From assembly GCA_044226365.1 (NCBI GenBank), contig JBGAHE010000019.1, positions 14,468 to 78,467 of the forward strand: a DNA stretch of 64,000 bases, given 5' to 3'. Of this stretch, positions 44,204 to 53,366 are shown in pieces (the stretch's first letter is position 1; the number at the start of each line of letters is the position of its first letter). Both the position numbers and the translations under genes were made by a program. The notes below the pieces were generated by a model. It did no database searches. It worked only from the letters and a program-made list of their open reading frames with translations, and was not told where the DNA came from. Origin of the DNA: JALHNI01 sp044226365 (GTDB lineage Bacteria > Acidobacteriota > Terriglobia > Bryobacterales > Bryobacteraceae).

Positions 44204-45999
44204 CGCGCTGTCCCGTAGATCTTCAAGCTGGCGGCCTTCACGATGCCCTTCGCGCTGTTGGCGACGCTGTCCGTCAGGCGCAACTCCCACGTGCCGCTGC
44301 TCGCTTCGCCCCAGTGGCGAACGCTGGTGAAGGTGTACGACGTGAAGTCCTGTGTGTCGTCATTCGGACGCCGGGTGGCGATGCTCTTCATTCCCGAAGG
44401 CGAATTGAGCTCGAAGCTTAGGTCGCCGCGCAACGGGTGCGTCACGGTGACGGTGAACTCGACGTGCTCTACCCGCAGATTGGAGTCCGGAAGTACCCAG
44501 CGGATCGGCTCGCTCATACCTTCATCAGGAATGGCCAGATCCAGAGTTTGCTGAGCGGAGATGTCGGTGAGTGCCGGAAGACTCTTCCAGCCGTCGGCCG
44601 CCTCCAGCGCCTTAGCCACATTCAGCACGCCGGCGCCAAAGGAATGGCTGAAGGCGAAGCCGCCGCCATTGGTGGCGAACGGGTCGCCGCCCTTAAGTCC
44701 CGTGCGCCGCGCCGTGGTGAGCAGAATCTCTTTTACGTCGCGGTAGTGCAGACGCGGATTGCGCTCGAGCAGCAAGGCCACAGCTCCCGACACTTGCGGT
44801 GCCGCGGCCGAGGTGCCGTTGAATGAGTCCGTGTAGTTGATCGGCGCCTCGCTCGCGCCCGGCTCCTTGAGCAGCGCGTTGGCTTCGGCCCCGGAGCGAT
44901 TCGTCGTCCAGATGACGTCTGGCGGAAAGTACTCGCCGCCGTAGGCAGAGATGGCGACGTTCATGCCCTCTTCGCTGTAGGACGACGGCTCGCCGGCGCG
45001 ATTGATCGCCGCGACCGCGATCGCGAAACGTGAACTGGCATACGCGTCGTAGCTCGAGTTATCGCCCTTCTTGCGACCGTTGCCCGCCGACACCACCACC
45101 ACTGTGCCCAGGCCGTCGCGGTTCTCACTCGTCGCCTTCGCCAGCCCCGCCATGGCCAGCGGACCCTGCCGTCCACCGTCAACGCCGTCATCGCCCGGGC
45201 CCCAACTGTTGCTCGACACATGCACCGTCGTGCCGGCCGGTTGCCAGGCAAAAGCCTGACCTTCCATCTCGTCGGTCACCGGGCCGGCAATCAGGCGCAG
45301 GCCCATCAACCGCGCCTCGGGCGCGATGCCGGCCAGCCCTTCGCCGTTGAAGCCCCGCGCCGCCACAATGCCCGCGCACGCCGTGCCGTGATGATCCTCA
45401 ATGAGTGAGGGCGTTGGGTCGCCGGCGGGTCCATCGTTGAAGTTGTGATGGTAGCCGGAGTCGAGCGGATAAGCGTTGTCCTTCAGGTCAACGTGCGAAA
45501 TCTCCAGCCCGTCATCCACCACGGTGATGTTCGTCCCCTTGCCGGTGACGTAGTCCCAAGCCGAACCCAGATTCAGACTGTCAGCGCCCAAGTGCCACTG
45601 TTTCGGGAAGAGCGGGTCGTTCACCTCGCGCTGGCGTGTGGGGGACATAGCCTGCTTGCGGAATCGTTCCCGAGCCACTAGCAGGCTCACCTCCCAACCT
45701 TGCGCGGCCATCCATTCCGCCGCGCGCTGGGCTTGTTTGGCATCCAGGTAAGTCTCGATGGACCAGCCCGCAAGGGTCGCCGGCTCAACGGTGAGCGGGA
45801 CGAACGGCCGCTTCTCGCGGCGGTCCTGGTGGCGCACCAGCAGCTTGGACGTGTACCAGCGTTCCGCAATGCGAAGACGCTCGGCGCGATCCTCGGGCGA
45901 CATGGCTTCGAGCCGTGCCGGAGTGGGGAGTGCGGCGGGGTCATGAAACAGCAGCCGCTGCTGGCCGAGCACCGAAAGAAGCAGGAGGGAGTGAAGCAT
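44200..45999 (-). CDS. Secreted subtilisin/kexin-like serine protease with P domain
   Basis: 599 residues. A signal peptide and a propeptide are followed by the S8 catalytic domain: D162 (VVDDGLE), H204 (DHHGTACAG), oxyanion N264 (SSNSWG) and S397 (FNGTSAAAP) make a complete active site of the kexin subgroup. The last ~130 residues are a P/Homo-B beta-sandwich (VEFTVTVTHPLRGDLSFELNSPSG; GTWELRLTDSV), which stabilises the catalytic domain in kexins. It probably acts outside the cytoplasm on protein substrates. There is no sorting motif at the C-terminus. Confidence 0.93.
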   Translation of the reverse strand: MLHSLLLLSVLGQQRLLFHDPAALPTPARLEAMSPEDRAERLRIAERWYTSKLLVRHQDRREKRPFVPLTVEPATLAGWSIETYLDAKQAQRAAEWMAAQGWEVSLLVARERFRKQAMSPTRQREVNDPLFPKQWHLGADSLNLGSAWDYVTGKGTNITVVDDGLEISHVDLKDNAYPLDSGYHHNFNDGPAGDPTPSLIEDHHGTACAGIVAARGFNGEGLAGIAPEARLMGLRLIAGPVTDEMEGQAFAWQPAGTTVHVSSNSWGPGDDGVDGGRQGPLAMAGLAKATSENRDGLGTVVVVSAGNGRKKGDNSSYDAYASSRFAIAVAAINRAGEPSSYSEEGMNVAISAYGGEYFPPDVIWTTNRSGAEANALLKEPGASEAPINYTDSFNGTSAAAPQVSGAVALLLERNPRLHYRDVKEILLTTARRTGLKGGDPFATNGGGFAFSHSFGAGVLNVAKALEAADGWKSLPALTDISAQQTLDLAIPDEGMSEPIRWVLPDSNLRVEHVEFTVTVTHPLRGDLSFELNSPSGMKSIATRRPNDDTQDFTSYTFTSVRHWGEASSGTWELRLTDSVANSAKGIVKAASLKIYGTAR

Positions 46000-46084
46000 G
46001 AAGGCCCAGAATAAGCCGGTCCGGCTTGCACTTACTCAAGCAATAGCGAGTTAATGCGCGAGTTACTTTACCTACTCCGTTAGG

Positions 46085-48382
46085 CTAACGAATGGCCATG
46101 GTGACGCCGGGCTGCGAGTCCACGCCGCCGATCGTCACCACGACGGGAACGTTCGCCCCCGTGGGCGCGTTGGCCGGCACCGTGACGTTCAGTTGCAGGA
46201 GTCCGGGCACCGAGCCCACGGGCGACACCGCCCCCACCACGCTCGCGGCTTGGCCGCCAATCGTCACGGTGGGCGCCGCCGTCGGCGTCACCGCCGGCGT
46301 GGCCGGGATCAGAGTATCGGCCGCCGACGAAGTGGTGGCGCCGATGCCCGTGGCATACAAGACAATCGTCTGCCCGCGGACGGCGGCATTGGCGCTGCCG
46401 TTCATCGTGTAATCGCTCGTGGCCGCGTTGTAATTCAGAATGGCGCCCTGCCCGCGACCGGACGCGTCCACCGTGAAGAGCCCCGGATTGGTGGCGGCCA
46501 AGCTGATGGTCACCGGTTGGCTCGCGAGCCCGGAGTAACTCACCACGACATCGGCGGTCGTACCCGTTACCGAGTAAGGCACGATGGCGCTCACTTGGCT
46601 CGCGCTCGTATAGAGGATCGGCGCGGATGTCCCGTTGATGGTAACCGACGTATTCGGTGTCGAGACGGGCAAGCTGGCCGGGATCTGCGGCGCGGGAACG
46701 CTGGGGTCGAAGAGGGTGAGCGTCGATGGTCCCAGTCCGAGACCGAAGATGGTGATGATCTCGCCCGGCGAAGTGGTGCCTTGAAGAAAGCTTCCGGAGT
46801 TGACGACAGCCGTCACCTGCGGTTGTGACCCGTAGATCAGGAACTGTCCTTCGTTGGAAACACCGCCGCCGGGCGTCGGCGTCGTCACCGTCATGCGGAG
46901 GATGCCGGGGTTCTGCAGGAAGGCGGAGGGAATGGTCGCCAGCATCGCCGTATCGCTTACCAGGACGGCCGCCAGATTGCCCGTGGTGCCGATCGAAGTC
47001 GGTGTGCCGGAGTAGGCACCGGTCGTGGCGCTAAGGGCCAGGCCCGGCGGAAGTCCAGTCGCGGAGAATGTGATCGGGCTACTCGATCCCACCGTGCTGA
47101 CGGTGAGCCCCGAGGCGTACGCCGTGCCGACGGTCCCCGAGGGTAGCAAGGCTGACGGACCCACAATGCGCAGCGCCGTCGGCGCCGTCGACGGCAGCAC
47201 CGTGAGCTTCATGGGCATCTGCGCCCGGGCGGAGAAGGGCAGCGCCGAGTCCGCCACCTCCAACGTGAAATAGTAACTGCCCGCTGCAGAAGTAACTCCC
47301 GACAATTGATTGCCCGAGATACTCAGGCCGGGCGGTAGCGTGCCAATCGCGTTCCAGGTGTAAGGTGGCGTACCGCCGGCAGCCGCCAACGTGAGGGCGG
47401 TGTAGGCGTTGCCCATGATCCCGCGCGGCAATGGAGAACCCATGGCGACACGCAAGCCCGTTGCGCCGGTGGCGTACACCGGAATATAGAAAGTCTCGGT
47501 GCTGGTGTTCGTGCCGTCAGTCGCGGTAACGACCGTGGCCGAGGTGAAGCCCGAGACGGCGGCGACCGAGGTCGAAAAGAAGTTCGCGCCGGAAAGAGTC
47601 ACCACGCTCGCCGGCGACTGCTGTCCCAATCCTCCCGGCCAAGTGGCCGAAATCCTCGGCGCCGCCGCCTGCACCGTCAGCGTCACCGCTAAAGTCAGCA
47701 GCGGGTTGGCCGCGGCCTTCGACTCGATCTTGATCGACGCGGTATAGACCTTGGGCGCGAGTCCTGTGGGATCGGCCGTGGCGCTGATCGTGTTCAGCAA
47801 GCCGGCCAGCGTGATGTTGCCCGTGGGATTCACCTTCAGCCACGTTCCTCCCGTCACCGATACCGTGGCGCCCGTCGCCCCGCCGGTGCTCGAAAGGATG
47901 AAGTTCGTGGTCAGAGCGACGTTGCCCGCGACCGGTTCGCCCGTGATGTACGAAAAAGAAAGCGAGGCGGGAGAGACAGCCAGCGTCGGCGGGGGCGGGG
48001 AAACCAGCAGCGTCACATTCACCGTCGCCGTGGGCGCGGGGCTGCCGGTAGTGCCTGTTAGCGTTACCGTCGCCGTGTAAGTTCCCGCCGCCAGACCAGT
48101 CGGATTCACTTGCGCGCTAATCGATTGCGGCGCGCGGCCCGTGGACGCCGAAAGCAGGAGCCACGCGCCGCTATACGGTGCCGGTCCGGTGGTCGCCACC
48201 GTAAACGCGACGCCCGCCGGAGTGCTCTTCACCGCGATGGACTGGGCCGCCGGCAACTTCGCGGCATTGATCGTATGACTAAACGTAAGAGTGGCGTTGT
48301 TGACGGAAAGCTGAGGCGCCGTCTGCCCCCAGGCGAGCATCGTCAAACAAACGGAAAACGCGAACCGACGAAAAAGAAACAT
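46085..48382 (-). CDS. Secreted Ig-like protein with TIGR03437 C-terminal domain
   Basis: 765 residues with a signal peptide (FRRFAFSVCLTMLAWGQ). Two or three BACON/Ig-like repeats follow (LAVSPASLSFSYITG; GGTWLKVNPTG) and then He_PIG-type repeats (GGTPPYTWNAIGTLPPGLSISGNQLSG; FSATGLPPGLALSATTGAYSGTP). The C-terminal ~230 residues fit the 'Solibacter' domain TIGR03437 (VVNSGSFLQGTTSPGEIITIFGLGLGP; ATNPGLFTVDASGRGQGAILN). Such proteins are largely confined to Solibacter-type acidobacteria and are presumed surface or matrix proteins. The start at 48382 is chosen for the signal peptide; the open frame extends 19 codons further. The gene is Thr/Ser/Ala-rich. Confidence 0.88.
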   Translation of the reverse strand: MFLFRRFAFSVCLTMLAWGQTAPQLSVNNATLTFSHTINAAKLPAAQSIAVKSTPAGVAFTVATTGPAPYSGAWLLLSASTGRAPQSISAQVNPTGLAAGTYTATVTLTGTTGSPAPTATVNVTLLVSPPPPTLAVSPASLSFSYITGEPVAGNVALTTNFILSSTGGATGATVSVTGGTWLKVNPTGNITLAGLLNTISATADPTGLAPKVYTASIKIESKAAANPLLTLAVTLTVQAAAPRISATWPGGLGQQSPASVVTLSGANFFSTSVAAVSGFTSATVVTATDGTNTSTETFYIPVYATGATGLRVAMGSPLPRGIMGNAYTALTLAAAGGTPPYTWNAIGTLPPGLSISGNQLSGVTSAAGSYYFTLEVADSALPFSARAQMPMKLTVLPSTAPTALRIVGPSALLPSGTVGTAYASGLTVSTVGSSSPITFSATGLPPGLALSATTGAYSGTPTSIGTTGNLAAVLVSDTAMLATIPSAFLQNPGILRMTVTTPTPGGGVSNEGQFLIYGSQPQVTAVVNSGSFLQGTTSPGEIITIFGLGLGPSTLTLFDPSVPAPQIPASLPVSTPNTSVTINGTSAPILYTSASQVSAIVPYSVTGTTADVVVSYSGLASQPVTISLAATNPGLFTVDASGRGQGAILNYNAATSDYTMNGSANAAVRGQTIVLYATGIGATTSSAADTLIPATPAVTPTAAPTVTIGGQAASVVGAVSPVGSVPGLLQLNVTVPANAPTGANVPVVVTIGGVDSQPGVTMAIR

Positions 48383-48478
48383 AGAACAGCCTGGTCGTAG
48401 ATCGGCCTGCTGCGGCGTCTCAGTACCGGGCGGATTCACTACACCCGCGCGAGGAGCGGGGCATAGTTAAATGGGACG

Positions 48479-49522
48479 ATGACTCGGCGTCTCTTCATTT
48501 CTCTGGCGGCGGCCGCCGCAACGGCGCAACCTCGTCGGACGGTTGGATTCGATGCGTATTCGATCCGCGCCTTTCGCTGGAAAGCGCTTGAGCTGGTGGA
48601 CTACGCGGCGCGCATTGGTGCGGGGACCTTACAGCTCTCGAGTCTCGGCGACTTTGAAAGTCTGGAGCCGGCGTATCTCGAAAAAGTCAAGCAGACGGCC
48701 GCGGCGAAGGGCGTGGAACTGGATGGCGGCATCGGGTCGATCTGCCCCCTGGCCGGTGGCTGGCGAGCCGCCGACGGCGATCCCGCGGCCTACCTCACCA
48801 AGGGCCTGCGCGTGGCGAAGGCGCTCGGCGCCAGCGCCATGCGTTGCTATCTCGGCAACATCGCGGACCGTCGCAAGCATCTCGCCGAGCCTTTAATGGA
48901 CGCGGCGCTCCCCGGCTTGCGCGCCGTACGGGGCCTGGCACAGGACCTGGGCGTCAAAATCGCGATCGAAAATCACGGTGACCTCACGGCTCGCGAAACG
49001 CGCCAATTGATCGAGGCTGCCGGCCAGGAACATGTCGGCGTATGTCTCGATATCGGCAATCCGATGTGGGTCCTGGAAGATCCGCTGCTGACGGTGGAGG
49101 TGCTGGCTCCCTACATCGCTTCGACGCACCTTCGTGATTCGGCCCTATTCGCGCATCCGCGGGGAGCGGCGTTCCAATGGCTCGCCCTGGGCGACGGCAC
49201 GATGCCGGTGAAAGCGATGTTCCAGAAGATTCGCGAGGCCGCGCCGCGGGCTCCCCTGCATCTTGAGATCATCACCGGGCGCCCACCGCAAGTCTTGCCC
49301 TATTTCGAGGCAGACCATTGGAAGATGTTCGCCAAGACCCCGGCGGCGGACTTCGCCCGCTTCGTCACGCTGGTGAAGAATGGCCGGCCCTATGAAGGCG
49401 GCATGATCATCGCCGACATTCCCGGTGGTCCGGCGGCGCCGAAAGAGTATCAGGACGCCTTACGGCTGCAGCAGCGCCTGGATCTCGAACGCAGTCTGGC
49501 CTTCGCGAAAACGTTGGGCTAG
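48479..49522 (+). CDS. Sugar phosphate isomerase/epimerase-like TIM barrel, exported
   Basis: 347 residues. A short leader starts with TRRLFISLAAAAATAQ, which is Tat-like. A xylose-isomerase-like TIM barrel follows with probable metal ligands in IENHGD, CLDIGN, STHLRD and LEII. The family includes isomerases and epimerases of sugars and inositols; the substrate is unknown. It is divergent from the Ig-like protein. It is followed after 26 bases by the PH-domain pair, with no obvious functional link. Confidence 0.82.
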   Translation: MTRRLFISLAAAAATAQPRRTVGFDAYSIRAFRWKALELVDYAARIGAGTLQLSSLGDFESLEPAYLEKVKQTAAAKGVELDGGIGSICPLAGGWRAADGDPAAYLTKGLRVAKALGASAMRCYLGNIADRRKHLAEPLMDAALPGLRAVRGLAQDLGVKIAIENHGDLTARETRQLIEAAGQEHVGVCLDIGNPMWVLEDPLLTVEVLAPYIASTHLRDSALFAHPRGAAFQWLALGDGTMPVKAMFQKIREAAPRAPLHLEIITGRPPQVLPYFEADHWKMFAKTPAADFARFVTLVKNGRPYEGGMIIADIPGGPAAPKEYQDALRLQQRLDLERSLAFAKTLG

Positions 49523-49548
49523 CCGGGGCCCGCGCCTGATGCGAGACA

Positions 49549-50061
49549 ATGGGCGCCAGCATGGAACCGATTCCCCGCGAGATCGCCAGCATCACTCGAC
49601 CAGTGCCGGAGTTGCTGCACTACTACTTTCTGAAGGCGCTGGCCTCCACGCTCGGCTTTCCCATTACGATGCCGATCCTCTACTTCCGCTATCACACGAT
49701 GCGCTATGCGTTCACCGACGAAGGCATTTCGATGAGTTGGGGCATCCTGTTCCGCCATCAGATCATGCTGAATTACTCCCGCATTCAAGACATCCACGTA
49801 CGCTCGAATGCGATTGAACGGTGGCTGGGCTTGGCGCAAATCGAGATTCAGACGGCCAGCGGCGCCAGCGCCGAGATGACGCTGGAAGGGCTCACCGATC
49901 CTGCGGCCATGCGCAATTTCCTTTATTCACGCATGCGCGGCGCCGCCGATCACAAGAAACAGCGCACCACCGAAAGCGATCATCTCACCCAGGTGCTGGA
50001 GGAAGTTGCCGCGGAGCTCAAGGCCATTCGGCTCACGTTGGAGGGCCGCAAGAGTGCTTGA
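49549..50061 (+). CDS. Bacterial PH-domain protein (bPH2) 1
   Basis: 170 residues. One or two N-terminal membrane segments (LLHYYFLKALASTLGFPITMPILYF) precede a bPH2 (YdbS/DUF304-like) beta-sandwich: MRYAFTDEGISMSWGILFRHQIMLNYSRIQDIHVRSNAIERWLGLAQIEIQTASG. The C-terminus is a charged helix. The function is unknown. It overlaps the next, related gene by eight bases. ATG 49561 is an alternative start. Confidence 0.8.
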   Translation: MGASMEPIPREIASITRPVPELLHYYFLKALASTLGFPITMPILYFRYHTMRYAFTDEGISMSWGILFRHQIMLNYSRIQDIHVRSNAIERWLGLAQIEIQTASGASAEMTLEGLTDPAAMRNFLYSRMRGAADHKKQRTTESDHLTQVLEEVAAELKAIRLTLEGRKSA

Positions 50062-50758
50062 ATTTGGCTTGCTCCATTGGCTGAAGGTGCCTCCAGAACC
50101 CCAAGCGCCGGAAGGCTCGCCCGACTCGATCCGGGTGTTTCGCGCGGGCAAGAATTACTATCGCTGGCGGGTACTGATTTGGGGATTCACGCATCTGGCG
50201 GTGGTCGCCGGCATCGTGACGGCGATCATCGCTTTCAACCTGTCCTTGCGTAAGGCGCCGCCCAGAGGGCAAACCATCGCCCTGGTCATCGAGACGCTCG
50301 TCGTCTTCGCGATGAGCCTGTGGCTGCCGTTCACTTTTTTTCTGCAGCGCCTCGATTACCGCATGCGCTGGTACATCGTTACGGACCGCAGTTTGCGCAT
50401 CAGGAGCGGCGTGTGGTCCGTCGCGGAGCAGACCATGACCTTTGCCAACATTCAGGATTTGGCCGTCACCGCCGGTCCTCTACAAGGGTTACTTGGCCTG
50501 GCAGACGTCGAAGTGCGCAGCGCCGGCGGCGGCAAAGTGCGTTCGAAGGATGGCGGCATGATGCCGAGCCATGTCGCGCGCTTCGAAGGGGTCGACAACG
50601 CCCAGGAACTGCGCGACCTGATTCTCGCTCGCCTGCGCCATTATCGCGACACCGGCCTGGGCGATCCCGACGCCGCCGCGCACGCGCCGCACTCGCCGCA
50701 GATGGCGGCCGAGATGGTGCTGGCGGAAGCTCGCGCGCTCCGCGTCAGCTTGAAGTAA
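50054..50758 (+). CDS. Bacterial PH-domain protein (bPH2) 2
   Basis: 234 residues. Two membrane helices (about 40-62 and 75-98) precede a bPH2 domain (MRWYIVTDRSLRIRSGVWSVAEQTMTFANIQDLAVTAGPLQGLLGLADVEVRSAGGG). The start is a GTG whose GTGCTTGA overlaps the stop of the preceding gene, so the pair is translationally coupled, as in the YdbS/YdbT arrangement. The longer frame with ATG 50006 lies inside the upstream gene and is unlikely. Confidence 0.8.
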   Translation: MLEFGLLHWLKVPPEPQAPEGSPDSIRVFRAGKNYYRWRVLIWGFTHLAVVAGIVTAIIAFNLSLRKAPPRGQTIALVIETLVVFAMSLWLPFTFFLQRLDYRMRWYIVTDRSLRIRSGVWSVAEQTMTFANIQDLAVTAGPLQGLLGLADVEVRSAGGGKVRSKDGGMMPSHVARFEGVDNAQELRDLILARLRHYRDTGLGDPDAAAHAPHSPQMAAEMVLAEARALRVSLK

Positions 50759-50763
50759 TCTCG

Positions 50764-51474
50764 TTACTCCGTGAACAGCAATTGGCCGAAGCGGTCCGGA
50801 TTGTGCGGATTCGGCCGGGTGAGCCCGGAATCAGACCATTGCGACAAACGGCGGTTCGGCTCGGTGCCATCCCAGCGATTCAGATTCGCGATCCAGCGAT
50901 CGCCGGGCTTCGGGACGGGCTGCTCCGTTAGATCGGAAAACGAGCGCCACGGGATAGCCACCTCCAGGTTCCAGCCTTTATCCTCGTCACCGGTGATGTT
51001 AAGGGTGCCTCGCACGGACACTGCGAGTTGCACGCCCCGTAAGTCATAGTTCTTCAGCAGCCGCGTGGGAAAGGCGTAGAAGTAGTCGTAGAGCGTGGCG
51101 TGCGCGTTCATCTCGAGCCCGAGATAGAAGTTCTTTGTGCCGGGTGGCGCGATAAAGATCTCCACGGCATCGTCTTTGTAGGTGGGGTCGTCGGGCAGCG
51201 TATGGACGGCCACGATGTCGCTGTCATCGCACTCGTAGGCGACGTAGAGATAATCGCTATCCCAAGCGAGCCTCGCCGTGGTGCGCTGCTTCTTGCCGGT
51301 CTGATCGGCCCAGGGAAAAACGAAGGTAACGGGCTTCGCGGTCTGCCAGATGGCGTCGTCCAACTGGCCGTTGATGCGCGGCGCGGTCTTCGCGCGCGGC
51401 ACTTCGTACGTCGGGATGGGCGGCAGGTCCGGGCGCAGCTGCTGGGCGAGGAAGAGAATGGTGAGCAAGTTCAT
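50764..51474 (-). CDS. CBM9-like secreted carbohydrate-binding protein
   Basis: 236 residues. A short signal-like N-terminus (MNLLTILFLAQQ) precedes a carbohydrate-binding-family-9-like beta-sandwich: INGQLDDAIWQTAKPVTF, LAWDSDYLYVAYECDDSDI, DDAVEIFIAPPG and GWNLEVAIPWRSF. It probably binds a sugar in the periplasm or outside. It ends the three-gene minus-strand cluster with the SDR and ADH genes, 12 bases after the SDR stop. Confidence 0.85.
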   Translation of the reverse strand: MNLLTILFLAQQLRPDLPPIPTYEVPRAKTAPRINGQLDDAIWQTAKPVTFVFPWADQTGKKQRTTARLAWDSDYLYVAYECDDSDIVAVHTLPDDPTYKDDAVEIFIAPPGTKNFYLGLEMNAHATLYDYFYAFPTRLLKNYDLRGVQLAVSVRGTLNITGDEDKGWNLEVAIPWRSFSDLTEQPVPKPGDRWIANLNRWDGTEPNRRLSQWSDSGLTRPNPHNPDRFGQLLFTE

Positions 51475-51486
51475 GAGCGGATCCTT

Positions 51487-52197
51487 CTAGCGGCCGAGCC
51501 AACCGCCATCGACGGAATAGATGCTGCCGTGAACATAGTCGGCGGCAGGTGAGGCGAGGAAGACGGTGACCCCCGCCAGGTCCTGGGGCGAACCCCAGCG
51601 GCCGGCGGGAATGCGCGCCAGAATAGCACTGGAACGGTCCGGATCGGCGCGCAACGCCGCCGTGTTGTCCGTCTCGATATAGCCCGGGGCGATGCCATTC
51701 ACGTTGACGCCGCGCGCGGCCCACTCATTCGCGAACGCCTTCACCAGCGTGCCGATCGCGCCTTTGCTGGCGGCGTAACCCGGCACCGTGATGCCGCCCT
51801 GGAACGAGAGCACGGAAGCGACGAAGATCACTTTGCCGGACCCCCGCTCCACCATACGGCGTCCCAGTTCGCGCGTCAGCAGAAACGGCGCCGTCAGGTT
51901 CACCCCGAGCACTTCGTCCCAATACTCGTCGCGATGCTGGGCCACCGGCTCGCGCCGGATCAAGCCAGCGTTATTGACCAGAATATCGATCGGCGGCAAG
52001 CGGTCGATCAGGCGGTAGAGCGCCGCGCGATCACCCAGGTCGCAGGCTTCGTCCGGAGGCGTCGCCTCGCGGCTCACGCCGATCACCTCGGCGCCGGCTT
52101 CGCGCAAGGCTTGCGCCATGCCCCAGCCGATGCCGCGGCTGGCGCCGGTCACCAGAGCTCGTTTGCCGTTGAGGCGGAACGAATCGAGGACGCCCAT
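51487..52197 (-). CDS. Short-chain dehydrogenase, KduD-like
   Basis: 236 residues, classical SDR. The cofactor motif is TGASRGIG, followed by NNAG and the catalytic S-Y-K in VASVLSFQGG and YAASKGA. The segment GVNVNGIAPGYIETDNTAALRADP is typical of 2-deoxy-D-gluconate 3-dehydrogenase (KduD), which acts in uronate catabolism. Substrate is inferred from this similarity only. It starts at the base directly following the ADH stop. Confidence 0.87.
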   Translation of the reverse strand: MGVLDSFRLNGKRALVTGASRGIGWGMAQALREAGAEVIGVSREATPPDEACDLGDRAALYRLIDRLPPIDILVNNAGLIRREPVAQHRDEYWDEVLGVNLTAPFLLTRELGRRMVERGSGKVIFVASVLSFQGGITVPGYAASKGAIGTLVKAFANEWAARGVNVNGIAPGYIETDNTAALRADPDRSSAILARIPAGRWGSPQDLAGVTVFLASPAADYVHGSIYSVDGGWLGR

Positions 52198-53217
52198 TTA
52201 GGCCTGGCAGTCGATCAGAATCTTCATAACGTCGCCGCCCGTGGCCATCTGGTCCAGACCGCTGCGCAACTGATCGAGCGGCAGAACATTGGTGATCAGC
52301 TCCGTCCCGGGGAAGGCGTTGGTGGCCACCAACTGGATTGCTTCGGCGAAGTCCTCGCGCTGATAGACACGCGCGCCGAGCAGGCGCAGTTCGCGGGCAA
52401 AGATCTTGTAGATGTCCACCGGTGCCGGCTTGGCAAACACGCCGACAATGACAATCCGTCCGCGGACCTTCGCGGCCTTGGTCATCATCTCCGCCCCGGC
52501 GGCCACGCCCGTCACTTCGAACACCACGTCCGCGCCGGCTCCCCCGGTCTCCTCCAGGACGCGCTCCACCCAGCCGGGTTGACGCGGATCGACGACTTCG
52601 AGCCCCATCCGGCGCAGCATGGCGATGCGGAACGGGTTGATCTCGGTCACCAGCACGCGCGCGCCCTTGTGCTTCGCCACCAGGGCGATCAGCGCGCCGA
52701 TTGGACCGCCGCCCAGCACCACGGCGTACTCGCCCGCCTGCAACTCACCCACGCGGATATCGTGGCACGCCACCGCCACTGGCTCGATCAGCGCCGCCTG
52801 CTTCATGTCCATGTCCTTGGGCAGCGGGAACACCAGGTTGGCCGGCACCGTCCACAGCGATTGCATCGCCCCCGGCGCTTCAATGCCAATCACCTTCAAC
52901 TGATGGCAAACGTGATAGTTCCCCGCCAGGCAGGCCGGGCAGCCCCCGCAGGACATGATGGGCATCACCACCACGGGGTCGCCGACGGCGAATCCGCCCA
53001 CGTCCGGTCCCAGGGCCGCCACCGTGCCGGATCCTTCATGCCCGATCACCTCGGGCAGGCGGATCCGGTGATCGAGGTCACCCAGATAAACGTGGAGGTC
53101 TGTCCCGCAGATCCCACAATGCGAGACGCGGACCTGAAGTTGGCCGGGGCCGGGCGGGACCGGCACGCAGGGACGAATGTCGATCTGGCGCGAGCCGCCG
53201 TAATAAGCTGCTTTCAT
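52198..53217 (-). CDS. Zinc-dependent alcohol/polyol dehydrogenase (MDR)
   Basis: 339 residues. The catalytic zinc region is CGICGTDLHVYLGD with HE in GHEGSG. The structural zinc loop carries CGGCPACLAGNYHVC, and the nucleotide-binding motif is VVLGGGPIGALIALVA. It belongs with sorbitol/threonine/butanediol dehydrogenases; the substrate is probably a sugar alcohol or acid, given the KduD-like partner. ATG 53217 is chosen because the protein begins MKAAYYGG, as the family does; the frame is open 22 codons upstream. It is the first gene of the cluster. Confidence 0.88.
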   Translation of the reverse strand: MKAAYYGGSRQIDIRPCVPVPPGPGQLQVRVSHCGICGTDLHVYLGDLDHRIRLPEVIGHEGSGTVAALGPDVGGFAVGDPVVVMPIMSCGGCPACLAGNYHVCHQLKVIGIEAPGAMQSLWTVPANLVFPLPKDMDMKQAALIEPVAVACHDIRVGELQAGEYAVVLGGGPIGALIALVAKHKGARVLVTEINPFRIAMLRRMGLEVVDPRQPGWVERVLEETGGAGADVVFEVTGVAAGAEMMTKAAKVRGRIVIVGVFAKPAPVDIYKIFARELRLLGARVYQREDFAEAIQLVATNAFPGTELITNVLPLDQLRSGLDQMATGGDVMKILIDCQA

Positions 53218-53366
53218 CGCCAATAGTCTATCGAACGGACGACAGGATCGGGATGGCGATCCATGTATGATGGGAGTTAACATACGATACTGCCTGTCTG
53301 CGCACGGGCGACGCTAGCAGTCGGACGCCGTCGAGCCCCGCAGCGCATAGATCACAAGGACTCTGC